A stretch of 64,000 nucleotides of DNA, taken from Clostridium ljungdahlii DSM 13528 (lineage in GTDB: Bacteria; Bacillota; Clostridia; Clostridiales; Clostridiaceae). Shown here piece after piece: positions 16,451 to 25,993 of this stretch; position 1 is the first letter of the stretch; the number at the start of each line of letters is the position of its first letter. The position numbers and the translations under genes are program-made. Location of the stretch: the NCBI RefSeq assembly GCF_000143685.1, contig NC_014328.1, positions 1,116,001 to 1,180,000 on the forward strand, written 5' to 3'. Below the pieces are notes generated by a model. It was not told where the DNA came from. It saw nothing but the letters and a program-made list of their open reading frames with translations, and did no database searches.

Positions 16451-18049
16451 ATGGGTAAAATATCGCAGATTTTTAAAAATTTAATAGGCAAATGGAAAGA
16501 TTTAAGCAGAAATAAAAAGATAGCTTTTAGTGTTATAGCTGTAGGAATTGTCGCAGCTTTGATATTTGGAGGATTAACTTTAGGAAAAACGAAATATGCG
16601 GTATTATTTTCTAACCTAGATGCTACGGATTCAGCTACAATTTATAAGCAGCTTCAAAGTGATAAAGTAGATGCAAAAGTGCAGGGAAGTTCTATATTGG
16701 TGCCTAAAGATCAAGTGGACAAAATTAGAATGCAGACCCTTTCAGAAGTACAGCTTACAAATGGAAGTCAAGGGTTTGAACTTTTAGATAAAAGCAATTT
16801 TGGGCAAACAGATCAACAGATGAATATAAATTATCAAAGGGCTCTTCAAGGTGAAATTGAGAGAACTATAAAATCACTTCCACAAATTGAAAATGCGAGA
16901 GTTCATTTAGTGCTTCCGGATAATACTGAATTTGTTAAAGATACTCAACCAGGGAGCGCTTCTGTAACTATAAAGTTAAAACCAGGACAGACTTTATCTC
17001 AAGATCAGACAAAAGCTTTGGTAGCATTAGTATCTGGAAGTGTGAAAAATATACCTAAAGAAAATGTTGAAGTTATAGATGATAAATTAAACCTTCTTTC
17101 AAGGGATCTATATCAAAATAAGAGTGGTGACAGTAGTAGTTCCACCATTCCTGCAGACAAACAGCAGGAATTGCAGCAAAAATATGAAGATGATATGGAA
17201 AAGAGACTTCTTGCTATGTTGGAGCCTATATATGGCAAAAACAAGGTAAAAGTACAGATAAATGCAGATTTAGATTTTGATGCAGTACAACAGGATTCAA
17301 CTACGTATGATCCCAAAAATGTGGTAGTAAGTGAGCATACAGTAAATAATACAAATACAGGTGCTACAAATAACGCAAGTACAAGCCCTGTAGATAATAA
17401 TATGAGTAACACATCTGTAAATAATGCGAATGGTGGTAATTCAACTCAAAATGAGGTTACAAGAAATTATGATGTATCTAAAGTAGAACAAAAAACTATA
17501 AAAGCTCCAGGTAGTGTAAAAAGGCTTACAGCATCAGTGGCACTAGATGGGACTGTTGATGATGCCACTAAAACTTCTATAAGGAATCTTGCGGTGTCTG
17601 CTATAGGATATAATCAAACAAGGGGAGATACCATAAATGTTGAAGCAATTCCTTTTGATACTACGGCTCAAGATAGTGCAAAGAAGGATTTAGATGCTAT
17701 GCAAAAGGCTGAAGCCCAGGCAAATCGTAATAAGATCATTATAGGTGCATCTATAGCAGGAGCGTTATTAATAGCTGCTATCGTTGGATTTATATTGTGG
17801 AGAAGAAAACATGCAGAAGATGAAGAAGAATTATTTGATGAAGAACTTGGTAATACCCAGGGCATAGACGCTGTTATAGGAGACGATGATTTAACCAAAG
17901 AACAGAATAAGCTTAAATTTAAGCCTGTAGAATTTGAACATGAAACGGAAGATACACATGTAGAGAACGAAATAAAGAAATATGCTAAGGATAAGCCAGA
18001 TCAAGTTGCAGACATAATCAAAGCATGGATAGCAGAGGATGAGAGGTGA
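16451..18049 (+). CDS. fliF: Flagellar MS-ring protein FliF
   Basis: FliF forms the membrane ring on which the rod, export gate and switch are built. The protein has 532 residues with two membrane spans (about 22-45 and 427-451). Between them are the ring-building motifs, including the YAVLFSNLDATDSATIYKQL region, the FELLDKSNFGQTDQQMNINYQRALQGELER-type segment and the IENARVHLVLPD strand. A long Asn/Ser/Thr linker (about 300-340) precedes the beta-collar return. The C-terminal cytoplasmic tail (about 452-532) is acidic and ends in KPDQVADIIKAWIAEDE, the FliG-binding segment. Its end lies four bases before fliG. Confidence 0.96.
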   Translation: MGKISQIFKNLIGKWKDLSRNKKIAFSVIAVGIVAALIFGGLTLGKTKYAVLFSNLDATDSATIYKQLQSDKVDAKVQGSSILVPKDQVDKIRMQTLSEVQLTNGSQGFELLDKSNFGQTDQQMNINYQRALQGEIERTIKSLPQIENARVHLVLPDNTEFVKDTQPGSASVTIKLKPGQTLSQDQTKALVALVSGSVKNIPKENVEVIDDKLNLLSRDLYQNKSGDSSSSTIPADKQQELQQKYEDDMEKRLLAMLEPIYGKNKVKVQINADLDFDAVQQDSTTYDPKNVVVSEHTVNNTNTGATNNASTSPVDNNMSNTSVNNANGGNSTQNEVTRNYDVSKVEQKTIKAPGSVKRLTASVALDGTVDDATKTSIRNLAVSAIGYNQTRGDTINVEAIPFDTTAQDSAKKDLDAMQKAEAQANRNKIIIGASIAGALLIAAIVGFILWRRKHAEDEEELFDEELGNTQGIDAVIGDDDLTKEQNKLKFKPVEFEHETEDTHVENEIKKYAKDKPDQVADIIKAWIAEDER

Positions 18050-18053
18050 TAAA

Positions 18054-19070
18054 ATGGCTAAGGACATAAAAAAATTAACAGGAGTGCAAAAAGCGGCCAT
18101 ACTATTTATAACTCTTGGACCAGAAGCTGCTGCAGGAATAATCAAAAAATTGCCAGAAGCAGAAATACAAAAAATAACTTATGAAATAGCTAATATAAAC
18201 TCTGTAAAATCTGATCAAAAAAAGGAAATACTTCAGGAATTTATAGAGATGAATAAGGCTAAGGATTATTTGCTTGAAGGTGGAATAGAGTACGCTAAAG
18301 ATCTTTTATCAAAGGCACTTGGAAGTCAAAGAGCTATTGAAATATTGGATAAAGTTACAGAGGCAACTCAGCAGTTTAGGCCTTTTGCCATAGCAAGAAA
18401 AGCAGATGCTCCTCAACTTTTAAATATAATATCAGATGAACATCCGCAGACTATTGCACTTGTACTGTGTTATCTTCAAGCGGACAAGGCTGGACAAATT
18501 CTTTCAGCACTTCCTGAAAATGTACAGGCTGAGGTAGCATTTAGAATAGCCACAATGAGTAATACTTCACAAATGGTTGTAAAAGAAATAGAAAAAGTAT
18601 TGGATGACAAGCTATCATCTATAGTTAAGTCAGATATGAAGGTAATTGGTGGTGTTCAAACTATTGTAGACATATTAAATCAAGTAGATAGAACTACAGA
18701 GAAAAATATTACTGAGGGTCTTGAAAAAGAAGATGCAGAATTGGCTGAAAAAATCAAAGGATCTATGTTTGTATTTGAAGATATCATTACTCTTGATGAT
18801 GTATCTATACAACGAGTACTCAGAGAGGTGGATACAAAAGAACTTTCTCTTGCTCTTAAAGGATGCTCTGAGGAAGTTGCAGATGCAATATTTAGAAATC
18901 AATCAAAGAGAGCTTCTGCTGCATTAAAGGAAGACATAGAATTCTTAGGACCTGTTAGACTTATGGATGTAGAAAAGGCTCAGCAAAAAATTGTGGGCAT
19001 AATAAGAAGACTGGATGAATCAGGAGAGATAGTTCTGGCAAGAGGAGGAGAAGATGCAATCATCGTATAA
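18054..19070 (+). CDS. fliG: Flagellar motor switch protein FliG
   Basis: FliG is the part of the C ring that touches the stator and binds FliF. From ATG 18054 it has 338 residues, the usual length; the earlier in-frame codon at 18039 lies within fliF. Seen in order: an N-terminal FliF-binding helical domain (LTGVQKAAILFITLGPEAAAGI), the middle domain with the EHPQTIALVLCYL motif, and the C-terminal torque helix with charged residues in DKLSSIVKSD...REVDTKELSLALKG...MSKRASAALKED-like positions. fliM and fliN, the other switch genes, are not in this operon. It overlaps fliH by 17 bases. Confidence 0.96.
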   Translation: MAKDIKKLTGVQKAAILFITLGPEAAAGIIKKLPEAEIQKITYEIANINSVKSDQKKEILQEFIEMNKAKDYLLEGGIEYAKDLLSKALGSQRAIEILDKVTEATQQFRPFAIARKADAPQLLNIISDEHPQTIALVLCYLQADKAGQILSALPENVQAEVAFRIATMSNTSQMVVKEIEKVLDDKLSSIVKSDMKVIGGVQTIVDILNQVDRTTEKNITEGLEKEDAELAEKIKGSMFVFEDIITLDDVSIQRVLREVDTKELSLALKGCSEEVADAIFRNQSKRASAALKEDIEFLGPVRLMDVEKAQQKIVGIIRRLDESGEIVLARGGEDAIIV

Positions 19071-19827
19071 ATCTATATTAAAAGGTGACAGCATAAACAA
19101 TTGCGGAACACAGAAAATACACACAGAATTTAAAAAGCAAGAAGCATCCAGAGGAGCATTCAATGAAAAAAATATTAAAGATGATTCTATTCTAAAAAGC
19201 TACGAAAATTTAGGAAGAACTATTTTACAAGATGCTAGTATAAAAAAAGAAAAAATTCTTTCTATGGCTTATGAAAGAGCGTCTGAAATCTCCAAAAAAG
19301 CCTATGATGAAGCCTATGAAAAAGGCTATGCCAAAGGTCAAGAGGAAGGTTATAGTACTGCTTATGAGGAAGGTTATAAGAAAAACCTTGATAAAGCAAA
19401 AGTAGAGGGAGAACAGATAAAAAAGAATGCAAATGATGTCTTAAATAAAGCTGTAGAAGAAAAGGAAAGGTATCTGGAGGAAAAGGAAGAGGAAATAAAA
19501 GAATTTATATTAAATTCTGTAGAAAGTATATTAAAACGTGAGGTAAGGGATGCAGATAGTTTAAATGCTCAAGTATTTGATGCTTTGAATCAAATGAAAA
19601 AGACCAGCACTTTTATAATAAAAGGTAAAGAAAAGTACTGTAGTGAATTCAAAAAGCAAGTAACAATATGGAAGGAACAGCTGCCTTTTAAAGGTGATAT
19701 TTTTATAATACCAGATGAATCTTTAGAGGAAGGTAGTGTAGTTATAGAAAGAGATAATGGAAAAATGGTTCTAGGTATAGATATTGCCTATGAGAAAATA
19801 AAGAAGATAATTCAGGATGAAAGTTAA
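19054..19827 (+). CDS. fliH: Flagellar assembly protein FliH
   Basis: FliH is the peripheral regulator of the FliI ATPase, linking it to the export gate and C ring. The protein has 257 residues. The N-terminal third is poorly conserved. The middle (about 70-145) is a coiled coil with the family's characteristic Gly-spaced repeat (YEKGYAKGQEEGYSTAYEEGY), in which Gly recurs every fourth residue. The C-terminal domain ends GSVVIERDNGKMVLGID, the conserved FliH/HrpE closing motif. It starts inside fliG at ATG 19054 with AGAGGAGGAG, suggesting translational coupling. Confidence 0.92.
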   Translation: MQSSYKSILKGDSINNCGTQKIHTEFKKQEASRGAFNEKNIKDDSILKSYENLGRTILQDASIKKEKILSMAYERASEISKKAYDEAYEKGYAKGQEEGYSTAYEEGYKKNLDKAKVEGEQIKKNANDVLNKAVEEKERYLEEKEEEIKEFILNSVESILKREVRDADSLNAQVFDALNQMKKTSTFIIKGKEKYCSEFKKQVTIWKEQLPFKGDIFIIPDESLEEGSVVIERDNGKMVLGIDIAYEKIKKIIQDES

Positions 19828-19853
19828 GTTTCTGCAGTTAGAGGTGATATTTT

Positions 19854-21161
19854 ATGATAACTATAAACTTTGATAGGCTTAATAGAAAAGTAAAGGAAGC
19901 TACTTATAATTATCAAGAAGGAATTGTGAAAAAAGTTATTGGCTTAACTGTAGAGGTAGAGGGTATTAGAGCCTTTGTGGGAGAAGTATGTCATATTTAT
20001 AATGAGGAAAATAGTAAGATTTCCTGTGAAGTTGTTGGATTTAATGAAAGCAATGTAATTTTAATGCCTCTTGGGGAACTTATTGGAATTTCACCAGGTT
20101 GTAGAGTAGTACCAGAAAGGATGCCTTTAAATGTGAGATGCTCAGATGAGCTTTTTGGAAAAGTACTTGATGGATTAGGTAATCCTCTAGATGGTGCGTA
20201 TATATCAAGTGGGGTACCTTATCCACTTGATACAGAGCCTCCAGATCCATTAAAGAGAAGGAGAATAACTGAAGTCATTGCTACAGGAGTAAGGGCAATA
20301 GATGGTTTTCTAACCTGCGGTCAAGGACAGAGAATAGGAATATTTGCAGGAAGCGGTGTTGGAAAGAGTACTACTCTTGGTATGATTGCAAAATATGCTG
20401 AAGCAGATGTAAATGTAATAGCTTTAATAGGTGAAAGAGGCAGAGAAGTTAAGGATTTTATAGAAAAGGACCTGGGAGAAGAAGGAATGAAAAAATCAAT
20501 CATAGTGTGTGCTACTTCAGATAAGCCGGCTTTGGTTAGATTAAAAGGAGCTTTTACAGCTACAGCTATTGCAGAGTATTTTAGGGACAAGGGTAAGAAA
20601 GTAATTTTGATGATGGATTCCGTAACTAGATTTGCTATGGCCCAAAGAGAAATAGGACTTGCTATTGGGGAGCCTCCGGCAACTAAGGGATATACACCTT
20701 CCGTATTTGCCAAACTTCCGAGACTTATGGAAAGAGCAGGAACATCAGATATAGGATCTATTACAGCTTTTTATACTGTACTGGTAGATGGAGACGATTT
20801 AAATGAACCTATTGCAGATGCAGTAAGAGGTATACTTGATGGACATATAGTTTTATCACGTACCTTGGCCAATAAAAATCATTATCCTGCTATAGATGTA
20901 CTTGCAAGTATAAGCAGGCTTATGTCTGAAATAGCTGAAAGTGATCATAAAAAAAATGCTTCTTTTGCAAGGGATATGCTTTCAACTTATAAAAATTCCG
21001 AGGACTTAATAAATATAGGTGCTTATGTAAAAGGAAGCAGTGAAAAAATAGATAAGGCTGTAGCTTGTTATGATAAAATAATTGCCTATCTTAGGCAGGA
21101 TGTTAATGAAAATTCGTCATTTGAAGAAAGTGTTGAAGATTTGAAAAAAATATTTCAATAG
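19854..21161 (+). CDS. fliI: Flagellum-specific ATPase FliI
   Basis: FliI is the hexameric ATPase of flagellar protein export and resembles the F1 beta subunit. The product has 435 residues. Walker A GSGVGKST lies at about 166-173, Walker B LMMDSVTR at about 251-258, followed by FAMAQREIGLAIGEPPATKGYTPS. The catalytic Glu in the GERGREVKDF segment is present. SD GAGGTGAT precedes ATG 19854. FliH is encoded just upstream and FliJ just downstream, the standard ATPase complex order. Confidence 0.97.
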   Translation: MITINFDRLNRKVKEATYNYQEGIVKKVIGLTVEVEGIRAFVGEVCHIYNEENSKISCEVVGFNESNVILMPLGELIGISPGCRVVPERMPLNVRCSDELFGKVLDGLGNPLDGAYISSGVPYPLDTEPPDPLKRRRITEVIATGVRAIDGFLTCGQGQRIGIFAGSGVGKSTTLGMIAKYAEADVNVIALIGERGREVKDFIEKDLGEEGMKKSIIVCATSDKPALVRLKGAFTATAIAEYFRDKGKKVILMMDSVTRFAMAQREIGLAIGEPPATKGYTPSVFAKLPRLMERAGTSDIGSITAFYTVLVDGDDLNEPIADAVRGILDGHIVLSRTLANKNHYPAIDVLASISRLMSEIAESDHKKNASFARDMLSTYKNSEDLINIGAYVKGSSEKIDKAVACYDKIIAYLRQDVNENSSFEESVEDLKKIFQ

Positions 21162-21217
21162 TAGCTTTAAATTGTGTATTGTGAACTGTGAATTATAAAT
21201 TGAACAGAGGAGGATAT

Positions 21218-21655
21218 ATGGGTAAATATAGATTTAGACTTCAGAAATTGCTCGATATAAGAATAGACAAAGAAGAAGAAAGCAAAAGAGAATTTCAACA
21301 GGCTAAACGGGAAAGCTTGAATGTAAAAGAAAAACTAGATTTATTAAAAGCCAACTATGAGAAGTATAATAATATGTCCAACTTTAAAAGCGTCATCGAA
21401 CAAAAAATAACTCATAAGTATTTAAAAGCTTTAGTTTATAGTATAGATAAGGCTAAAATTGAACTAAAGGATAAAGAAAAAGTGGTTGAAATGAAGAGAA
21501 ATGAACTTCGAAAGAGGCAAATAGATAGAAAAACAGTTGATATTATAAAGGAAAAACAAGAAACTGCCTTTATAAAAGAGCAAAATAGAATAGAACAGAA
21601 GGCAAATGATGAATTTGCCCTTTATGGATTTATTAGAAATGTTCAAAATACATAG
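21218..21655 (+). CDS. fliJ: Flagellar export protein FliJ
   Basis: FliJ is the coiled-coil stalk in the centre of the FliI ring and recycles chaperones. From ATG 21218 (SD AGAGGAGGA) the chain is 145 residues; an upstream in-frame start lacks an SD. It opens MGKYRFRLQKLLDIRIDKEE, the usual FliJ start, and is almost entirely a charged two-helix coiled coil. The 56-base gap from fliI contains a short clostridial-type GTGTATTGTGAACTGTGAATT repeat. Identification rests on the start motif, composition and position. Confidence 0.85.
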   Translation: MGKYRFRLQKLLDIRIDKEEESKREFQQAKRESLNVKEKLDLLKANYEKYNNMSNFKSVIEQKITHKYLKALVYSIDKAKIELKDKEKVVEMKRNELRKRQIDRKTVDIIKEKQETAFIKEQNRIEQKANDEFALYGFIRNVQNT

Positions 21656-21683
21656 TTTTTTATTTTGAAAGGAGGTGAAATAA

Positions 21684-23225
21684 ATGAATGTAAATATGTT
21701 AAATTTAATGTCTTCTATGAATGTACAAACACCAAAAGTTCAATCAAGTTCTTCAAGTCAAAATAGTACTTTTGATTCTTTTGTTAAATCCGGTAGTAAT
21801 GATAATAACAGTAAGGTGGACACTAGAGATACTACGTATAAACCATCTAATGAATCTATAGATAAAAATAATAACGTAAGTGTGGATAAAAATACAACAA
21901 AGGTACAATCATCAAATTCCAATAGCGAAAATAAAAATGCTGTAGATAATGAACAAAGTGATGATTCTAAAATTGAAACTTATTTAAAGAAAGCTGGATT
22001 TACAGATGAGGAGATAGCAGATATTAAACAGAAGATTAAAGATGGCAGTATAGATAAGAACAGTGTACTTTCACTTTTAAGTCTGCTATTTGGAAATAAT
22101 CAGGGTATTCAAAGTAAATCCAATGACTTTCTAAATATGGTAACCAAAGAATTAAGCAGTGAAATTTCAAAAGTTTCAACAAATGGAGATTCTCTACAAT
22201 CTATTTTAAATCAGGAAATATCCAAAAGTCTTAGTGATACTTCAAATAAAGATGTATCAGGTAACGTTAAAGATGTCTTAAATAAGGCATTAGATAAGAA
22301 ACTTGATTTCCTAGTGGATATTCTAAATAAATTTGATAAAAGTGGACAACTTACTCAAAAGCTTTCTAAAAAAATAGCAGATAATATTATGTCCAAGTTA
22401 TCTAATGTTATGTCAAATTCATCTGAAAATGATATAAGTGATTTAAAATCTCAAATATACACTGAACTTTTACAAAAGTTAAATCCAAAACTAGCAGACA
22501 ATTTAAATTCGGGAAAGAATGTATCAACAAATAATTTATTTCAAATTATAAGCCAAAATAGACAAATGATAGAGAATTTAGATACAACAGGTAGTTCTCT
22601 TCAAAATTCTTCAAATGGTAATAAAAATTCTACAGGTGGTAACAGTAAAAACACTGATATATTGAATAAAATACTAAGCAGTGATGGAGAAGATACTAAG
22701 GACAATAAAATTTCTAAAGCAGTTAACTTTATGACGCAATTTAATAACGTCAAGGGAGGAAATATACTTGTAAATGCTACTGATGCTCAAAGTCTTAATT
22801 TAAATAAAGCTACTTTTAATTCAGATATGATAAAAACACTCAAGTATATGGATTTAAATGATGTGAAACAGTTAACTGTTAAAATTAATCCTAAGGAATT
22901 GGGAGATATAACTATAAATCTTGTTATGGAAGAGGGAAAGATGAAAGCAGTTCTCACAGCTTCAAACAAAGATGCCTATAATCTCTTAAATTCAAATATG
23001 CAGGATTTGTCAAATAAGCTTCAGAATAATGACATAAAAGTCCAAAGCTTTTCATTGAACTTATATCATGAAGACACAACTTTCTTCAAAAATGGAGATA
23101 ATGGAAGTCAGAATCAAGATAATGAAAAAAGAAATAAAACTTTAACTGTAAATAGCATACAGGAGGAAGATGCTCAAGAGGAAATTGACTATTACAGTGA
23201 CAGCAACGTAAATATGCTGGCATAG
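21684..23225 (+). CDS. fliK: Flagellar hook-length control protein FliK
   Basis: FliK is the exported ruler that measures the hook and triggers the switch in export specificity. The protein has 513 residues, consisting of a long Ser/Asn/Asp/Lys-rich disordered N-terminal part and a compact C-terminal domain at about 385-470. The latter carries LTVKINPKELGDITINLVMEEGKMKAVLTAS, the FliK_C signature that contacts FlhB. The perfect SD AAAGGAGGTG precedes ATG 21684. Its neighbours, flgD (hook cap) and flgE (hook), agree with this function. Confidence 0.9.
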   Translation: MNVNMLNLMSSMNVQTPKVQSSSSSQNSTFDSFVKSGSNDNNSKVDTRDTTYKPSNESIDKNNNVSVDKNTTKVQSSNSNSENKNAVDNEQSDDSKIETYLKKAGFTDEEIADIKQKIKDGSIDKNSVLSLLSLLFGNNQGIQSKSNDFLNMVTKELSSEISKVSTNGDSLQSILNQEISKSLSDTSNKDVSGNVKDVLNKALDKKLDFLVDILNKFDKSGQLTQKLSKKIADNIMSKLSNVMSNSSENDISDLKSQIYTELLQKLNPKLADNLNSGKNVSTNNLFQIISQNRQMIENLDTTGSSLQNSSNGNKNSTGGNSKNTDILNKILSSDGEDTKDNKISKAVNFMTQFNNVKGGNILVNATDAQSLNLNKATFNSDMIKTLKYMDLNDVKQLTVKINPKELGDITINLVMEEGKMKAVLTASNKDAYNLLNSNMQDLSNKLQNNDIKVQSFSLNLYHEDTTFFKNGDNGSQNQDNEKRNKTLTVNSIQEEDAQEEIDYYSDSNVNMLA

Positions 23226-23254
23226 TTCTAAATTTAGTAAAGGAGGAAAACGAA

Positions 23255-23974
23255 ATGGATATTACGGGTGCAGGTAATAATAGCACTAATCAGAAAAGTT
23301 ATTCTTATCCCATTGATACCAATAGTAGTTCAGATACTACTTCAAATGGAACTAAAATAGTTAAGAAGAATAATGATATAGATAAAAATATGTTTTTAAA
23401 AATACTATCTGCAGAACTTGCAAATCAAGATCCAACTAGCAGCGATTCTCAAAGTTCAACTCAGTATATAAGTCAGTTGGCACAATTTTCATCTCTAGAA
23501 CAGATGGCAAACTTAAATAGTTCAACTAAGATGGGGACTGCAAACTCACTTATGAATAAATATGTGACCTTTAGTGATACAGATGAGCAGGGAAATAATG
23601 TAAGTGGACAGGTAGTTGGAGTTATTAAAGATGGAGATGATATAGAGCTTAATGTGCTTATGGGGCAGGAAAAAGACAAAGATGGAAATATGGTTGATAA
23701 ATATGAAAAGTTCAATATAGATGATGCAGAAAAGATTGTTGATTTAGGAGATACAACTAATTTCACTGTTAGTAGTAATATGTTGTTAAATGCAACTTCA
23801 CTTATAGGAAAAAAGGTTAATTTGGATGATAAAGATTCCAGTGGAAATAATTACAGTGGGGTTGTACAATCAGTATCAAGACTATTTGGTGGAATAACAG
23901 TAAAAGTAAAACTTTCAGACGGAAGTACAAAGGATTTTGATTTTAAGGATGTTTCAGATGTAGAAAATTCATAG
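23255..23974 (+). CDS. flgD: Flagellar hook-capping protein FlgD
   Basis: FlgD caps the growing hook and is discarded when it is complete. The product has 239 residues. The conserved N-terminal region reads DKNMFLKILSAELANQDPTS...QYISQLAQFSSLEQMANLN (residues about 43-90), the FlgD export and capping signature. The remainder is a beta-rich domain with repeated GxxVxxxDxxGNxxSG elements. SD AAAGGAGGAA precedes ATG 23255. It lies between fliK and the TIGR02530 gene. Confidence 0.94.
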   Translation: MDITGAGNNSTNQKSYSYPIDTNSSSDTTSNGTKIVKKNNDIDKNMFLKILSAELANQDPTSSDSQSSTQYISQLAQFSSLEQMANLNSSTKMGTANSLMNKYVTFSDTDEQGNNVSGQVVGVIKDGDDIELNVLMGQEKDKDGNMVDKYEKFNIDDAEKIVDLGDTTNFTVSSNMLLNATSLIGKKVNLDDKDSSGNNYSGVVQSVSRLFGGITVKVKLSDGSTKDFDFKDVSDVENS

Positions 23975-23992
23975 ATAAGAAGGTGAATATCT

Positions 23993-24397
23993 ATGGGCTA
24001 TAGGGTTATTAATGGCAAGTTGTATTTTGCAGCAAATTTAAAAGCAGTATGTAACGAGAAAAATAGTATAAAAAATAATTTGAATGATTCTAAAGATAAA
24101 ATATCCTTTAAGGATACTTTAACTAGTGAGATTAATAAAGATACAAGTTTTACTATATCAAATCATGCTGCAGAAAGGCTAAGAAGTAGAAATATAAACT
24201 TAAATGAAAATGATATGAAAAATATAAATTCTGCCATAAATAAGGCAGAAAATAAAGGATGTAGTGAATCTGCATTGCTTTATAAAAATTCAATATTTAT
24301 TATATCTATAAAAAATAGAACAGTAATTACAGCACTGGATAAGAATTCAAATAGCGACAATGTATTTACTAACATAGATAGTTTAGTAATAGTATAA
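23993..24397 (+). CDS. Flagellar operon protein of the TIGR02530 family
   Basis: The 134-residue protein begins MGYRVINGKLYF and has the central block FTISNHAAERLRSRNINLNENDM and the closing block LLYKNSIFIISIKNRTVITALD. This is the pattern of the TIGR02530 family, found between flgD and flgE in Firmicutes and spirochaetes. The family has no firmly assigned role; its constant position suggests a part in hook assembly. SD AAGAAGGTGAA precedes ATG 23993. It ends 89 bases before flgE. Confidence 0.85.
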   Translation: MGYRVINGKLYFAANLKAVCNEKNSIKNNLNDSKDKISFKDTLTSEINKDTSFTISNHAAERLRSRNINLNENDMKNINSAINKAENKGCSESALLYKNSIFIISIKNRTVITALDKNSNSDNVFTNIDSLVIV

Positions 24398-24486
24398 AAA
24401 GTGGCTGGACCCAAATGGAAGCCATGTTCTGTGGAGTGAAAGAAGCAGAACAACAATACATTAATAAAAAAATTGGAGGAAAAAAT

Positions 24487-25458
24487 ATGTTACCATCATT
24501 ATATACAGCAATTAGCGGACTTAGAGTAAATCAGCAAAAGTTAAATGTAACATCAGATAACATAGCAAATTCATCTACTACGGGTTTTAAATCTAAAAAT
24601 ATGATTTTTGAAGATATGCTGAGTCAAAATCTTTCTGATCCAAGTGCACCAGTAGATGGCGGTCTTGGAGGAATAAATGCGAGACAAAGTGGCCTTGGAG
24701 TTAAAGTAGCAGGGATAAATACGGATTTTACTGCAGGAAGTAGTCAAACTACAAATAGAAGTTTGGATTTTATGGCGAATAAGGGAGGAAGCTATTTTGT
24801 AGTTAGCCCTGACGGAGATGTCAGCAATGCTAATGGCGGCAATGCTAGTGATACTACTAGTAAAAGTTATTATTATACAAGAGATGGAGCTTTTACTTTA
24901 GATGAAGCAGGTAATCTTTTGACCCAAGATGGTTACCACGTTATGGGATATAATGTAGATGATAAAACTGGTGCAATTACAGATACTGCTTCTGGAACAG
25001 ATACTAGTAATATTGTACCCCCCAAATGTCTTCAAATTGCTCAGTATTATACTAAGGATGGTGCAGTTGATACTGCTCCTCAAGATCAGACTACTGCAGA
25101 TAATGAAAAGGTTACTTCTTGGTCTGTGGGGCCATCAACAGGAATTATAACTGTAAAAACTGCGCTTGGTTCACATCAGGTGGGACGAATAGCACTAGCT
25201 TCTTTTCAAAATGAAGGGGGCCTTGTAAAGGATGGAGGAAATTTGTATGAATCATCTCCAAACTCAGGTGATGCAGCTTATGGAACCCCTGGTACAAATT
25301 ATGGTTCTCTTAATCAAGGAGCTCTTGAAATGTCAAATGTAGATTTAGCACAACAATTTACAGATATGATAGTAGCTACCAGAGCTTTTCAAGCCAATGG
25401 AAAGATAATAACTACGGATGATACTATACTAGAGGATTTGGTTAATTTGAAGAGATAG
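24487..25458 (+). CDS. flgE: Flagellar hook protein FlgE
   Basis: FlgE forms the universal joint between rod and filament. From ATG 24487 (SD TTGGAGGAAA) the product has 323 residues; an in-frame start 72 bases earlier gives an implausible leader. The N terminus LYTAISGLRVNQQKLNVTSDNIANSSTTGFK and the C terminus ALEMSNVDLAQQFTDMIVATRAFQANGKIITT are the rod/hook family ends. The middle is shorter than in enteric FlgE (about 400), giving a compact surface domain. Position after flgD and TIGR02530 separates it from the FlgF/FlgG genes at 36161. Confidence 0.92.
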   Translation: MLPSLYTAISGLRVNQQKLNVTSDNIANSSTTGFKSKNMIFEDMLSQNLSDPSAPVDGGLGGINARQSGLGVKVAGINTDFTAGSSQTTNRSLDFMANKGGSYFVVSPDGDVSNANGGNASDTTSKSYYYTRDGAFTLDEAGNLLTQDGYHVMGYNVDDKTGAITDTASGTDTSNIVPPKCLQIAQYYTKDGAVDTAPQDQTTADNEKVTSWSVGPSTGIITVKTALGSHQVGRIALASFQNEGGLVKDGGNLYESSPNSGDAAYGTPGTNYGSLNQGALEMSNVDLAQQFTDMIVATRAFQANGKIITTDDTILEDLVNLKR

Positions 25459-25470
25459 ACATAATTAAAG

Positions 25471-25499
25471 CTTAAAGTTCAAATATCAAAGTTCAAATA
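25471..25499 (-). repeat. Dispersed TTTGAACTTTGATATTTGAACTT-type repeat
   Basis: Read on the minus strand this is two GAACTTT-type units around GATATTT. Closely related sequence occurs at 54650-54680 and 58370-58393 on the plus strand, always in gaps between genes. It looks like a short dispersed intergenic repeat of this genome. Confidence 0.45.
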
Positions 25500-25577
25500 A
25501 TGATTAGTGTAGTATTTTGTGACATTAGAAAGAAAATTATCATTATCTGTTATTTATTCTTTGGTATTTAGTAATAG

Positions 25578-25618
25578 GTGATAAGTGACAAAGTTAGTGA
25601 AAAAATGTCACTTATCAC
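25578..25618 (+). terminator. Hairpin downstream of flgE
   Basis: GTGATAAGTGACA (25578-25590) pairs perfectly with TGTCACTTATCAC (25606-25618) around a 15-base loop. It is followed by TAAAAAATTA rather than a T run, so it may act as an RNA-stabilising or attenuating hairpin within the operon instead of a full terminator. Confidence 0.5.
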
Positions 25619-25740
25619 TAAAAAATTACATTTTAGAATAATACAGACGTTTTAAATCCTTGTTAAATGAAAAAATTGTACATATCAGCTCAAATTGGAA
25701 TTATAATATAATATATAACAGTACATTTAGGAGGATTTTT

Positions 25741-25935
25741 ATGATAAGATTAACTGGACTCGATAATAAAGAATTTATTATAAATGCAGATGCTATAGAA
25801 AAATTAGAAGCTATACCTGAAAGCTTAATAACTTTAACTAATGGTAAAAAATATTTAGTAAAAGAATCTAATGAGGAAATAGTAGAAAAAGTTATAAAAT
25901 ATAAAAGAAAAATATACACAGGAAATTTTGACTAA
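25741..25935 (+). CDS. flbD: Flagellar protein FlbD
   Basis: The product has 64 residues from ATG 25741 with the strong SD TTTAGGAGGA. It opens MIRLTGLDNKEFIINADAIEKLE and contains PESLITLTNGKKYLVKES, the FlbD family pattern. These small proteins lie next to flgE and the motor genes in Firmicutes; their role is not established. In many relatives motA and motB follow directly; here only 58 AT-rich bases separate flbD from fliL. Confidence 0.88.
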   Translation: MIRLTGLDNKEFIINADAIEKLEAIPESLITLTNGKKYLVKESNEEIVEKVIKYKRKIYTGNFD

Positions 25936-25979
25936 TTAATAATTAATAATTATTAACTATTAATTATTAACTATTAAGT
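25936..25979. repeat. AT-only direct repeats between flbD and fliL
   Basis: The gap consists of repeated ATTAAT and TTATTAACTATTAA units with no G and almost no C. The 14-base unit occurs twice in tandem. It occupies the place where motAB are found in some relatives and could be the scar of a deletion, but that is inference. Confidence 0.5.
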
Positions 25980-25993
25980 AAGGGGGATACACT

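Noticed and set aside
25660..25740. Upstream extension of flbD
   Set aside because: The frame is open, but AGGAGG directly precedes ATG 25741 and the family starts with MIRLT at that point.
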